Source of the DNA: Ignavibacteriales bacterium
GTDB lineage: Bacteria > Bacteroidota > Ignavibacteria > UBA10030
DNA: 64,000 nt
NCBI GenBank assembly: GCA_026390575.1
Contig: JAPLFR010000001.1
Span: 372,001-436,000 of the forward strand
Direction of reading: 5' to 3'
The notes beneath the pieces are model-generated. The model worked only from the letters and a program-made list of their open reading frames with translations. It made no database searches and was not told where the DNA came from. The position numbers and the translations under genes are program-made. Position 1 is the first letter of the stretch; the number at the start of each line of letters is the position of its first letter. Below are positions 25,517-34,357 of this stretch, piece after piece.

Positions 25517-26581
25517 TTGAAAGCACTCATTGCCAGCGGCGGGCGCGGTACTCGGCTGCGCCCTATTACTCATACGCAAAACAAACATCTTATTCCGATT
25601 GCGAATAAACCAATTCTCTATTATGCCATCGAAGCAGCGGTAGAAGCAGGCATTAAAGAAATTGGCATCGTACATAATGCGGATAGCCAGGAAGTGCCGA
25701 ATTATATCGGCGATGGTTCGAAGTGGGGAGTGAGAATTACGTACATCCCGCAGACAACTCCAGGGGGCCTTGCGCAAGTAGTGCAGTTAGCGGAAAAGTT
25801 CATTGCGGGCGATAAGTTCATCTTTTATCTCGGCGATAATATGCTTGTCGGCGGTGTGAAACGATTCGTTGAGGAATTCGAGAAGAGCGGATGCAATTGT
25901 TACCTGACACTATCGAAGGTGAAAGATCCGGAGCGCTTCGGTGTGCCGGAAATTCGCAATGGTAAAATTATTCGTGTGGATGAGAAACCAAAGAAGCCGA
26001 AGAGCAGCTATGCCGTAGCAGGAATTTATTTGTACGATCGGAATATCTTTGATGCGGTGAGGAGTTTAAAACCAAGTGCTCGCGGCGAATTGGAAATTTC
26101 TGATGCACATACCTTATTAATCAAGCGCGGCTTCAAAGTCGGTTATACAGAAATCACGGGTTGGTGGAAAGACACGGGAAAGCCGACAGATTTGCTGGAA
26201 GCGAACCGGTTAATTCTTGATAATATCGAACCGCGTATCGACGGCGATGTTGACGGACAGTCCGATGTCGCGGGGCGTGTGGTGATTGAAAAAGGGGCGC
26301 ACATTATCAAAAGCAAAATTCGAGGACCAGTCATCATCGGAAAGAATTGCCGTATCGAAGATAGTTATATCGGCCCATTCACTTCTATTGGCGATCGAAC
26401 GGAAATTAAAGACAGTGAAATGGAATACAGTATTGTTCTTCGGGATTGCAAAGTCATAAGCGTCGGTATCCGTATCGAGGGCAGCATACTTGGCAACGAT
26501 GTGGAAGTGGTGGAAGCAGCCGGTAAGCCGCGCGTCCATCGATTCATGATAGGCGATCAAAGTAGAATTGAAGTAGCGTGA
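25517..26581 (+). CDS. Glucose-1-phosphate thymidylyltransferase-like sugar nucleotidyltransferase (long form)
   Basis: The N-terminal catalytic domain has the signature GGRGTRLRPIT then HLIPIANKPILYYAIE, with YLGDNM and VPEI.. DEKPKKPKS as expected for RmlA-like enzymes that make dTDP-glucose or a similar nucleotide sugar. The C-terminal ~100 residues form a left-handed beta helix (VVIEKGAHIIKSKIRGPVI and similar hexapeptide turns), as in the long StrD/RmlA2 branch, so it may be a single enzyme of that subtype. The start is TTG, supported by AAAGGA 6 bases upstream (25505-25510). No rmlB, rmlC or rmlD is nearby. Confidence 0.88.
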   Translation: MKALIASGGRGTRLRPITHTQNKHLIPIANKPILYYAIEAAVEAGIKEIGIVHNADSQEVPNYIGDGSKWGVRITYIPQTTPGGLAQVVQLAEKFIAGDKFIFYLGDNMLVGGVKRFVEEFEKSGCNCYLTLSKVKDPERFGVPEIRNGKIIRVDEKPKKPKSSYAVAGIYLYDRNIFDAVRSLKPSARGELEISDAHTLLIKRGFKVGYTEITGWWKDTGKPTDLLEANRLILDNIEPRIDGDVDGQSDVAGRVVIEKGAHIIKSKIRGPVIIGKNCRIEDSYIGPFTSIGDRTEIKDSEMEYSIVLRDCKVISVGIRIEGSILGNDVEVVEAAGKPRVHRFMIGDQSRIEVA

Positions 26582-26585
26582 AAAG

Positions 26586-26630
26586 GAGTAAAAAGTCAAA
26601 AGTAAAAAGTTGAAAGTAAAAAGTACAGAT
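26586..26630. repeat. Degenerate short tandem repeat (AGTAAAAAGT-like)
   Basis: The gap between the nucleotidyltransferase and glyQS begins with reiterated GAGTAAAAAGT, CAAAAGTAAAAAGT and TGAAAGTAAAAAGT units, about 13 bases each. A similar purine-rich run, AAGATAAAAGTAAGAAGT, occurs at about 63443-63460. No coding potential. Confidence 0.6.
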
Positions 26631-26679
26631 GAATGAGTGACAATAAATATCCAATCAATAATGATGAGTATCTAATACT

Positions 26680-28167
26680 ATGGGTCAGAATAAATCAAAC
26701 GCAGGTGAACAAGCGAAGACCATGGACAAGATCGTGTCGTTAGCAAAGCGGCGCGGTTTTGTATTTCAATCAAGTGAAATTTACGGCGGATTGAACGGAT
26801 GCTGGGATTATGGTCCTCTCGGCGTGGAGATGCTTAATAATCTGAAACAGCAATGGTGGAAGAGCATGACATACCGGGAGAATGTGGAAGGACTCGATGC
26901 ATCGATCCTGATGCACCCGCGTGTGTGGGAAGCTTCGGGGCACGTTGAGAATTTTACAGATCCGATGGTGGATTGCAAGCAGTGCAAAGCACGATATCGA
27001 ATCGATGTCCTGTGCGACGAGCTTTCGCTCAAAAAGAAAAAAGATGTTCTCCGTGAGATTGATCCACAGAAATTCGGCGGTCAACAGAAGGATGAAACAA
27101 TTGTAGAAGAATTCGCCAAACTTGTCGCAACGGATCAAGATGCCGCGCGCATCGTTCCGATGCTCTCTTGCCCGAACTGCGGCAATAAAAGCACATTCAC
27201 CGAAGCCCGCAAATTCAATCTCATGTTTAAGACATTCGTTGGTCCCGTAGAAGACTCATCCTCGATTGTTTTCTTACGCCCGGAGACAGCGCAGGGAATC
27301 TTCGTCAACTTTCTGAATGTGCAGTCTGCATCACGGCAAAAACTGCCGTTTGGGATAGCGCAAATCGGCAAGGCGTTTAGAAACGAAATCAATACCAAGA
27401 ATTTTCTTTTCCGCACGAGAGAATTCGAGCAAATGGAAATGCAGTTTTTCGTGAAACCCGGTACCGACGTCCAGCAATTTGAATACTGGCGCGGTGAGAG
27501 GATGCAATGGTTTATTAATCTCGGAATGACCAAAGACAAATTGCAATGGCACCAGCATCCGAAAGACAAACTGGCGCACTATGCCAAGGATGCGTACGAT
27601 ATCGAGTATCTTTTTCCGTTCGGGTGGGGAGAAATTGAAGGTGTGCACAATCGAACTGATTTTGATCTCTCACGGCATGAACAGTTCTCCGGTAAGAGCA
27701 TGAAATATTTTGATGAGGAGACGAAAGAAAAATTCACACCGTTCGTCATTGAAACGTCTGCCGGAGCGAGTCGTTCGTTTATGGCGTTCCTTGTCGATGC
27801 GTACCGTGAAGAAGAAGCTCCGAATGCAGAGGGTGCGATGGAATTGCGGGTGGTGATGAAACTCCATCCGAAACTTGCACCGATCAAAGTTGCTCTTTTC
27901 CCGCTCGTCAATCGCGACGGTATGCCGGAATTTACGCGGAAGATTGAAGCTGATCTGCGGTCATCGTTCCGCGTGTTTTATGATGACAGCGGCGCTGTAG
28001 GAAGACGCTATCGGCGTCAGGATGAAATAGGCACGCCGTACTGTGTGACCATTGATTCTCAAACGCTTCAGGATCAAACCGTGACCGTGCGTGATCGCGA
28101 CACCATGGTGCAGGAACGTGTGGCAAGTACAGGCCTGAAGGATTACTTTGCCAAGAAATTGATGTGA
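26680..28167 (+). CDS. glyQS: Glycyl-tRNA synthetase (single-chain, eukaryote/archaeal-like type)
   Basis: This is the homodimeric class II GlyRS, not the bacterial alpha2beta2 form. Motif 1 region includes RRGFVFQSSEIYGGLNGCWDYGPLG. A zinc-type cysteine pair CKQC (DCKQCKARY) and CPNCGNKSTFTEARKFNLMFKT follow. Motif 2 is around FRNEINTKNFLFRTREFEQMEMQFF, and motif 3 lies near the middle. The C-terminal anticodon-binding domain begins about LAPIKVALFPLVNRDG. Length 495 is typical. It charges tRNA-Gly. The start ATG 26680 follows a region with no clear ribosome site. Confidence 0.95.
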   Translation: MGQNKSNAGEQAKTMDKIVSLAKRRGFVFQSSEIYGGLNGCWDYGPLGVEMLNNLKQQWWKSMTYRENVEGLDASILMHPRVWEASGHVENFTDPMVDCKQCKARYRIDVLCDELSLKKKKDVLREIDPQKFGGQQKDETIVEEFAKLVATDQDAARIVPMLSCPNCGNKSTFTEARKFNLMFKTFVGPVEDSSSIVFLRPETAQGIFVNFLNVQSASRQKLPFGIAQIGKAFRNEINTKNFLFRTREFEQMEMQFFVKPGTDVQQFEYWRGERMQWFINLGMTKDKLQWHQHPKDKLAHYAKDAYDIEYLFPFGWGEIEGVHNRTDFDLSRHEQFSGKSMKYFDEETKEKFTPFVIETSAGASRSFMAFLVDAYREEEAPNAEGAMELRVVMKLHPKLAPIKVALFPLVNRDGMPEFTRKIEADLRSSFRVFYDDSGAVGRRYRRQDEIGTPYCVTIDSQTLQDQTVTVRDRDTMVQERVASTGLKDYFAKKLM

Positions 28168-28228
28168 CCACTCATACTCTATTCCTTCTTTTGTGTGTGG
28201 TATCAATGGAAGATATAAAACTCAACTC

Positions 28229-29467
28229 ATGATCTGGAAGGTATATGTTACGGTACCATTGAAATCAGTAATCAACAATCGTTTCAAATATCAATTTGCG
28301 TTGAAAAGCGTTATACATTATTTATTTCTTTCGCTGCTCGTTCTTTTATTCACCTGTTGTATCTCTCATGCGCAGTGGATTGAAGATCGGGCCATAGACC
28401 AGCGAGTTCAGCATGGTATTGACGAGCTTTACAATTTTGAATTTGACAAAGCTGATTCTAATTTTTCCGAGGTCATAAAACTGCGTCCTGACCATCCGGT
28501 GGGATATTTTTTTCGAGCTATGGTTCAGTGGGAACGCATCATCAGTAAATTTGATGATGAAGCGCAGGATGAGAAACTGTATGAACTGTTAGATGTCGTC
28601 GTGGATCTATGTGAAAAACGGCTTGATGATAATCCGGAAGATGTGGCGGCGATGTTTTTTAAAGGCGGTGCTATCGGTTTTCGAGGGCGTTTGCGCGCAA
28701 ACAGGGGTAAGTGGCTTGGCGCAGCAAACGATGGCATTGTCGCGCTGCCGCTGGTCCGAAAAGCATATGAACTTGAACCGAATAATTACGATGTTCTGCT
28801 TGGTATTGGTATCTACAATTATTATGCAGCCGTTATTCCGGGTAAATATCCCTTTGTGCAACCTGCTATGATATTTTTCCCCAGCGGTGATCGGAAAAAA
28901 GGGCTGGAACAGCTTCGGCAGGCATCGCTCCACGCAAAGTATGCCCAAGTAGAGGCGACGTACTTTCTTATGCAGAACTATTTCACGTACGAGAAAGATT
29001 ATGTCAATGCGCTCGAACTTGCCAGAAAGCTGCATGAAAAATATCCGAACAATTCTATGTTCTACCGTTACCTCGGACGCAGTCTTGTCAGTACCGGATA
29101 TCTTGGAGAGGCAAATGATATTTTCATTGATATCATACATCGTTGCACGCAGCAGCAGGTTGGGTATGATATGTATGATGCGCGGGAAGCGCATTACTAT
29201 ATTGGTAAATTCGAATTCTTAGCAGGAAGGTTTGATACCGCACTTAAAAATTTGTATGCGTGTGATGAGCTTTCCAGAAAATTAGATAAAGATGGTGCAT
29301 CCGGCTTTATGTCGCTTGCGAATCTTATCGTAGGTATGATTTACGATGCTCAAGGAAAACGGCAATATGCAATTCAGCAGTATAACAAGGTACTGGTGAT
29401 GAAAGAATATGAAAATTCTTATCAGGAAGCAAAGAAATATATTCAACAACCATATAAGCGTAATTAA
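28229..29467 (+). CDS. TPR-repeat exported protein of unknown function
   Basis: From ATG 28229 the protein has a basic N-region and a hydrophobic segment (YLFLSLLVLLFTCCISHAQ, about residues 33-50), which suggests a signal peptide with an unusually long n-region. The mature part is helical with TPR-like units, including GIDELYNFEFDKADSNFSEVIKLRPDHPVGYFF near the start, YRYLGRSLVSTGYLGEAND and a last unit NLIVGMIYDAQGKRQYAIQQYNKVLVMKEYENSY. GTG 28193 is an alternative start. Its stop shares one base with the ZIP gene start, so the two are coupled. It is probably periplasmic, with function unknown. Confidence 0.75.
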   Translation: MIWKVYVTVPLKSVINNRFKYQFALKSVIHYLFLSLLVLLFTCCISHAQWIEDRAIDQRVQHGIDELYNFEFDKADSNFSEVIKLRPDHPVGYFFRAMVQWERIISKFDDEAQDEKLYELLDVVVDLCEKRLDDNPEDVAAMFFKGGAIGFRGRLRANRGKWLGAANDGIVALPLVRKAYELEPNNYDVLLGIGIYNYYAAVIPGKYPFVQPAMIFFPSGDRKKGLEQLRQASLHAKYAQVEATYFLMQNYFTYEKDYVNALELARKLHEKYPNNSMFYRYLGRSLVSTGYLGEANDIFIDIIHRCTQQQVGYDMYDAREAHYYIGKFEFLAGRFDTALKNLYACDELSRKLDKDGASGFMSLANLIVGMIYDAQGKRQYAIQQYNKVLVMKEYENSYQEAKKYIQQPYKRN

Positions 29468-30213
29468 TGAAAATTCAAATACTTCTTCTTGCTCTCGTCG
29501 CTTCACTCGCCGTCGTACTTGGCGGATCACTCATCGTTTCCCGCAAACGCTGGCCAACGCTTGTTCAGGAAACGCTCCTTGCGCTGAGCGCCGGATTTAT
29601 TTTGGCCCTCGTTTTTCTAAAACTCGTGCCGACAAGTTTTCAATTCATTGGCGAATCTGCCGCTCTTTGGATTCTCCTCGGTTTTGCCACGATACACTTT
29701 TTTGAACACACGATTGTAGGACATTTGCATTTTGGAGAAGAGACACACCACGATGTGATGGTGTCGAGAACGACCGGATATTCCGCTTTCACGGGATTGT
29801 TCGTTCACGCATTCTTCGATGGATTATCTATATCGGTCGGGTTGCAATATGATTTTTTTCTTGGACTTTTAATCTTTTTTGCAATTCTCTTGCATAAGTT
29901 TCCAGAAGGACTTACCATCGGTTCAATTATGATGACTGCCGGCTTCTCGCGCACTATCGTCCTATATTCTGCGATTGGTATTGGCCTGGCAACCTTTTTA
30001 GGTGCGTGCTCGGTGTTCTTGCTGGAACATGTGAATGCACAACTTGCTGGAATAGCATTTGCATTTTCCGCGGGGACAGTTACCTACGTTGGCGCAAGCG
30101 ATTTAATTCCGGAAGTGAATAAAACGAAAAACCGTATGCCGCCCTTGTTAGTATTCGGTGGGATGCTGCTTTTTTATTTGAGCGAAAAATTATTGGATTT
30201 GATTTTACGCTAG
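29467..30213 (+). CDS. ZIP family metal transporter
   Basis: About 8 hydrophobic segments in 248 residues fit the ZIP family of zinc/iron importers. The metal-binding helices carry H114 and D118 in HAFFDG and H143 and E147 in HKFPEG, and a His-rich loop HLHFGEETHH lies before them. ZIP proteins bring divalent metal into the cytoplasm, but selectivity cannot be read here. The ATG overlaps the previous stop by one base. The gene ends close to the convergent PorV/PorQ gene (43 bases). Confidence 0.92.
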   Translation: MKIQILLLALVASLAVVLGGSLIVSRKRWPTLVQETLLALSAGFILALVFLKLVPTSFQFIGESAALWILLGFATIHFFEHTIVGHLHFGEETHHDVMVSRTTGYSAFTGLFVHAFFDGLSISVGLQYDFFLGLLIFFAILLHKFPEGLTIGSIMMTAGFSRTIVLYSAIGIGLATFLGACSVFLLEHVNAQLAGIAFAFSAGTVTYVGASDLIPEVNKTKNRMPPLLVFGGMLLFYLSEKLLDLILR

Positions 30214-30256
30214 TGGAAGTGTGTATACGAAAAAATCTTATTCTGCGTAACAGCTT

Positions 30257-31192
30257 CTACAGATTGATTCCGAGAGAAAATCGTTGTATCCCGCCAAAAT
30301 CGCCGTATGAATTATACGCGTAATCGATTTGATATTCACTCAAGACAAGCCCGAAACCAAGTGAGAATCCTCCAAGCCCTGCAGATGTTCCCGTTTTGAA
30401 TTCCTTGCGCTGTTTGTTATTGTACCCAACACGCACACATAGTGATTTGCTCATGAGAAATTCAGCGCCAACGGTAAAGTTACTGAAGCGGTCAAGGAAT
30501 TTATCGCCGCTTTCATTCAACCTGTGAAAATCAATATTGAGTGAAACAGGCAGATGTTCTGGTCGTTTGGTGACTCCCACTTTCACATCAAGAGGAAGTG
30601 ATTCATTTACGCCGGCGTATGTTCGTAATTGTTTGCCGATATTCAATACGCTGCCGCCGATGGAAAGATTCTGCGAAGGAATATCGTACAGGAATCCGAA
30701 ATCAACTGCTAGTGCGGTGGAACCATATTCAGCAATAGAAGAGTATATATATTTTGCATTGACACCTACAAGAATATCATCATCGTAATGGGTTGCTATT
30801 CCAGCTACAAGCGCAACATCGGCAGCGCCGAATGTTCCCAGCACATTCAAAAATTCGTCGGTCCTGTTGAATGAGCCATAATTCATATAAATGATGCCGG
30901 CACCGATATTTCCGATGCCTTCAATATATTGTCCGTAACTCAAAGTTCCGGCATTGACATCCATGAGATGGTTCACATAACTCACAGAAACTTTTGGCAT
31001 ACTCAACGTTCCTATTGATGCCGGATTATAAAATAGGACATTCGGGTCATCCTTCATCGAGACGAAACTGCCATTCAATGCGGCGGCGCGCGCGCTCACA
31101 TCTGTACGAAGGAAATTGAATATCCCTTGCTGGGCAAGGAGCGTTGTTACAGTATAACCAGTAAGTATCAGTATCAATAGTATTCGTTTCAT
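30257..31192 (-). CDS. PorV/PorQ-type outer-membrane protein
   Basis: A signal peptide (about residues 3-20, ending LLAQQ) leads into FNFLRTDVSARAAALNGSFVS and DPNVLFYNPASIG, the N-terminal pattern of PorQ/PorV-like and UPF0164 barrels of the Bacteroidota and relatives. Alternating beta strands follow and the C-terminus IQRFSLGINL is barrel-like. In Bacteroidota this family includes type IX secretion components, but no other T9SS gene is in the window, so that role is only suggested. It is single and minus-strand between two plus-strand blocks. Confidence 0.85.
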   Translation of the reverse strand: MKRILLILILTGYTVTTLLAQQGIFNFLRTDVSARAAALNGSFVSMKDDPNVLFYNPASIGTLSMPKVSVSYVNHLMDVNAGTLSYGQYIEGIGNIGAGIIYMNYGSFNRTDEFLNVLGTFGAADVALVAGIATHYDDDILVGVNAKYIYSSIAEYGSTALAVDFGFLYDIPSQNLSIGGSVLNIGKQLRTYAGVNESLPLDVKVGVTKRPEHLPVSLNIDFHRLNESGDKFLDRFSNFTVGAEFLMSKSLCVRVGYNNKQRKEFKTGTSAGLGGFSLGFGLVLSEYQIDYAYNSYGDFGGIQRFSLGINL

Positions 31193-31431
31193 TGATTAGA
31201 ATCTACAGAATAAGAGATTGATATTCAAGATTTCATTGAATCTTGCATGTTTACTCGAAATGCCGGTTTTTTATGTGGACCGGATTTCTACAGTTCTTAC
31301 CTGGCATGTGAAAGGAATTAAAGGTGCAAGACGCCGATGTCGTTCTGCAAAACGCATACTAAAACATTCTCACGAACATCTTGCAACTAACCTGAGACTC
31401 AACTATTTTAATAAAGTAAAAGGAGTTTGAT

Positions 31432-32295
31432 ATGAAAGATAAAAATCTCACGGCGACATTGTTGTTGTCGTGTCCGGATCGAAGGGGTATAGTTTCCCAG
31501 ATTGCCCAATTCATATTTGAACGCAGCGGGAATATCGTTGATTTGGATGAACACGTCGATGAGGATGATCATATATTTTTCCTGAGAGTAACGTGGGATA
31601 TGAAAACATTTACCGTCCCTCCGGATACATTGGAAGAGGTATTCCAGCCGCTCGCACGTGAATATCAAGCAAAATGGTTTATCAGGCTCAATCAAAACAA
31701 GCGGAAGATGGCAATCTTTGTCTCGAAGCATGCTCATTGCCTTCAAGAAATTCTATGGCGCCATGAGCTGGGAGAATTCGATGCAGAAATTGCGCTGATT
31801 ATTTCCAATCATCCCGATCTTGGTTTTTTAGCTGAACGGTATCATATTCCATTTCATGTGTTTCCTGTAAGCAACGAAAATAAAGCGGAGCAGGAAATAA
31901 AAGAATTAGAATTGATCCAGCGCGAACGGATCGATACTATTATTCTGGCCCGTTATATGCAAGTGCTGTCACCGACGATTGTTAAACAATACGAACATCG
32001 CATTCTCAACATCCATCATTCATTCTTGCCGGCGTTTGCAGGTGCCAATCCTTATAAACAGGCGTATGAAAGAGGCGTGAAGATTGTCGGAGCAACGTGT
32101 CACTATGTAACAGAAGTCCTTGATGAAGGACCGATCATCGAGCAAGACATCATCCGGATCTCACACAAAGATTCATTGGATGATTTGATCCGAAAAGGGA
32201 GAGATTTAGAACGTTTGGTACTTGCACGTGGAATCCGTCTTCACTTGCAAGATCGCATCCTTGTCGATGGACGAAAAACTGTCGTATTTGATTAA
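31432..32295 (+). CDS. purU: Formyltetrahydrofolate deformylase
   Basis: PurU hydrolyses 10-formyl-THF to formate and THF and supplies formate for purine synthesis. An N-terminal ACT domain (residues 1 to ~85, starting LLSCPDRRGIVSQIAQFI) is followed by a formyltransferase-like domain. Its catalytic residues are N193 and H195 in NIHHSFLPAF and D231 in VLDEGPIIEQD. RYMQVLS and GATCHYV are also typical. Length 287 is normal. The ribosome site AAAAGGAG is visible just upstream. Confidence 0.95.
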   Translation: MKDKNLTATLLLSCPDRRGIVSQIAQFIFERSGNIVDLDEHVDEDDHIFFLRVTWDMKTFTVPPDTLEEVFQPLAREYQAKWFIRLNQNKRKMAIFVSKHAHCLQEILWRHELGEFDAEIALIISNHPDLGFLAERYHIPFHVFPVSNENKAEQEIKELELIQRERIDTIILARYMQVLSPTIVKQYEHRILNIHHSFLPAFAGANPYKQAYERGVKIVGATCHYVTEVLDEGPIIEQDIIRISHKDSLDDLIRKGRDLERLVLARGIRLHLQDRILVDGRKTVVFD

Positions 32296-32322
32296 TAAAA
32301 GAATATACCTGCATTCTAACAT

Positions 32323-32350
32323 CAATCACAACAGCACGTGTGCTGTGATT
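32323..32350 (+). terminator. Bulged hairpin after purU
   Basis: CAGCAC (32332-32337 region) pairs with GTGCTG, and AATCA with TGATT outside a 3-base bulge. The stem lies 30 bases after the purU stop. It is followed only by TTTGG, so termination is weakly supported. Confidence 0.4.
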
Positions 32351-32364
32351 TGGAAAAATTACCT

Positions 32365-32393
32365 TTGCAAATCAATCCGTTTTTTCTTATTTT
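32365..32393 (+). promoter_or_regulatory. Candidate promoter for rpmE
   Basis: TTGCAA (32365-32370) and TATTTT (32388-32393) are separated by 17 bases, about 36 bases upstream of the rpmE start. The -10 is weak and the region is AT-rich, so other alignments are possible. Confidence 0.4.
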
Positions 32394-32429
32394 ATAAATA
32401 GTTCATAATATAAAGTCTTGAGGATAGTG

Positions 32430-32663
32430 ATGAAAGAAGGAATTCACCCAACATATAAAAAAGCGGTCGTTACCTGCGTATGCGGAAACGTTTTTGAAAC
32501 CCGCTCTACAGTAGGCAACCTCCATATAGAAATTTGTGCCAATTGCCACCCGTTCTATACGGGCAAACAGAAACTGCTTGATTCAGCCGGCCGCATAGAG
32601 AAATTCAAAAAGAAATATGCAGCAAAGAAAGAAGAGCCGGCGGCGGCAACTGCTGGAGCATAA
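32430..32663 (+). CDS. rpmE: 50S ribosomal protein L31 (zinc-binding type)
   Basis: The 77-residue protein has [19 protein letters not shown] and [16 protein letters not shown], the L31 signature. C16, C18, C36 and C39 form the zinc site of the C+ type. The C-terminal tail is Lys/Glu/Ala-rich ([18 protein letters not shown]), longer than in some homologues. ATG 32430 is preceded by AGGA at a good distance; TTG 32418 is rejected. It stands alone and is followed by a strong terminator. Confidence 0.95.
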   Translation: MKEGIHPTYKKAVVTCVCGNVFETRSTVGNLHIEICANCHPFYTGKQKLLDSAGRIEKFKKKYAAKKEEPAAATAGA

Positions 32664-32681
32664 GTACGACGTTGAGATTGC

Positions 32682-32720
32682 AAAGGCGGAATGTGTTGTG
32701 AAACATGCATTCCGCTTTTT
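32682..32720 (+). terminator. Rho-independent terminator after rpmE
   Basis: Eight-base arms GCGGAATG (32686-32693) and CATTCCGC (32708-32715) extend with AAAG/CTTT and are followed by a T run (TTTTTT). It lies 20 bases after the rpmE stop. Confidence 0.88.
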
Positions 32721-32910
32721 TGTTGTCGGCAGTGATATTGTTCATAACACTGAACTTTCACGTGAGCACCCGTTCAAAAAAGACCTGACCGATGGCACAA
32801 CAAATCTATATGTTTAAAGACGATCACTTTGTACAATTCCTGTTGTTCATCCATTGCCAGCCTATCTCAAAAAGTTGCAGTCCAGGGCATTCTCATTGAA
32901 AGAAGATTGA

Positions 32911-34287
32911 ATGCAAGAAAACACAGATCAACAAGATCAACCTCAACCAACCAATGCATATGACGGTCCGCGCGGAACAGCGGTAAAAATTCTCAATCGC
33001 ATTGAGCGTTCAGACTCGTATCTGGATAAATTATTAGATGCCGAATTACGTTCGGAGGATATGAACGAGTTAGATAAGGGTCTGATGAATGAAATAGTAA
33101 CCGGTGTGGTTCGCTGGAAAATGAAACTCGATTGGGTCTTGACGGGCTTTTTTCACGGCAACTTCACAAAAGCGGAGACCAATGTCAAGAATGCACTTCG
33201 CGTAGCTTTGTATCAAATCCAATTTCTTGACAAGGTGCCGCATTCTGCCGCGGTGAACGAGGCCGTGGAGTTCATTAAACGGTTACGCGGTCAAAAAGCA
33301 GCCGATCTCGTAAATGCTATTCTGCGCAACATCATCCGTAACATTGATAACATTCGTTATCCAGATCCGGAAGAAGATAAGATCCGAAATCTTTCAGTCA
33401 TCGAATCACATCCTGTGTGGATGACGAAACGCTGGGTGGAACGCTACGGGTATGATGACGCGAAACGGATGATGGAAGCAAACAATACAATTCCCGATTT
33501 GGCGTTGCGCGTCAATCGCTTAAAAGTTGATTTCACGTATTTCCTTTCATTGTTAGAAAAGCATCAGCTTCAATATACTCGGTCGCAGTATCTCGATTAT
33601 TTTGTTCGGGTTCAGCATATGGCAGGCATCGGCAGTTCGGAACTCTTCCAGCAGGGATATTTTTCCGTGCAGGATGAAAGTGCCGGTATACCAGTGCTTT
33701 TACTGGATCCAAAACCCGGAGAACGTGTCATCGATCTTTGTTCTGCACCGGGCGGGAAAACGACTTTTATTGGTGAATTGATGAAAAACATCGGCGAAAT
33801 TATTGCTGTCGATCGTTATGAGACTCGTCTCCATCTTGTGAAGAACGCATGTCAGCGGCTCGGTATCACGATTGTGCATTTAGTAACCGATGATGGCTCA
33901 ACAATTGAAATTCCTCCTGCGGATAAAGTTTTGGTAGATGCACCTTGTTCGGGACTTGGCGTACTTTCGAAGAAACCTGATGCAAAGTGGCAGCGTGACG
34001 CAGATGATATTCCAAAACTCGTGCATTTACAGAAATCGATTATGGAGAATGCAGCGAAACTTGTGAAGTCCGGCGGTATCCTTGTGTATAGCACGTGCAC
34101 CATTGAACCAGACGAAAATATGAATCTTATTAAAGAATTTCTTGAGCAGCATCCTGAATTCTCTATCGAATCTGGAATCAACATTATTCATCAGGATCTT
34201 GTTGGAAATCTTGGACAGGTAGAAACCTTCAGGCACAAGCATGGAATGGATGGATCGTTCTCGATACGGCTGAGGAAGAAAGTATAA
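32911..34287 (+). CDS. rsmB: 16S rRNA (cytosine-C5)-methyltransferase RsmB
   Basis: The N-terminal NusB-like helical domain (about residues 20-150) and a Rossmann methyltransferase domain are visible. SAM binding is shown by DLCSAPGGKTTFIGELM, and the two catalytic cysteines by C346 in DAPCSGLG and C396 in STCTIEPDEN. The C-terminus ends SFSIRLRKKV. Length 458 fits RsmB, which methylates C967 of 16S rRNA. ATG 32911 follows a GAAAGAAG stretch. The following gene (kbl) is unrelated and starts 70 bases later. Confidence 0.94.
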   Translation: MQENTDQQDQPQPTNAYDGPRGTAVKILNRIERSDSYLDKLLDAELRSEDMNELDKGLMNEIVTGVVRWKMKLDWVLTGFFHGNFTKAETNVKNALRVALYQIQFLDKVPHSAAVNEAVEFIKRLRGQKAADLVNAILRNIIRNIDNIRYPDPEEDKIRNLSVIESHPVWMTKRWVERYGYDDAKRMMEANNTIPDLALRVNRLKVDFTYFLSLLEKHQLQYTRSQYLDYFVRVQHMAGIGSSELFQQGYFSVQDESAGIPVLLLDPKPGERVIDLCSAPGGKTTFIGELMKNIGEIIAVDRYETRLHLVKNACQRLGITIVHLVTDDGSTIEIPPADKVLVDAPCSGLGVLSKKPDAKWQRDADDIPKLVHLQKSIMENAAKLVKSGGILVYSTCTIEPDENMNLIKEFLEQHPEFSIESGINIIHQDLVGNLGQVETFRHKHGMDGSFSIRLRKKV

Positions 34288-34357
34288 GAAGTCATCTCAT
34301 ACATTCAATTGCAAATAAAATAACTGTTACTTGACGAATAGTGGAGGCCAGCCGATT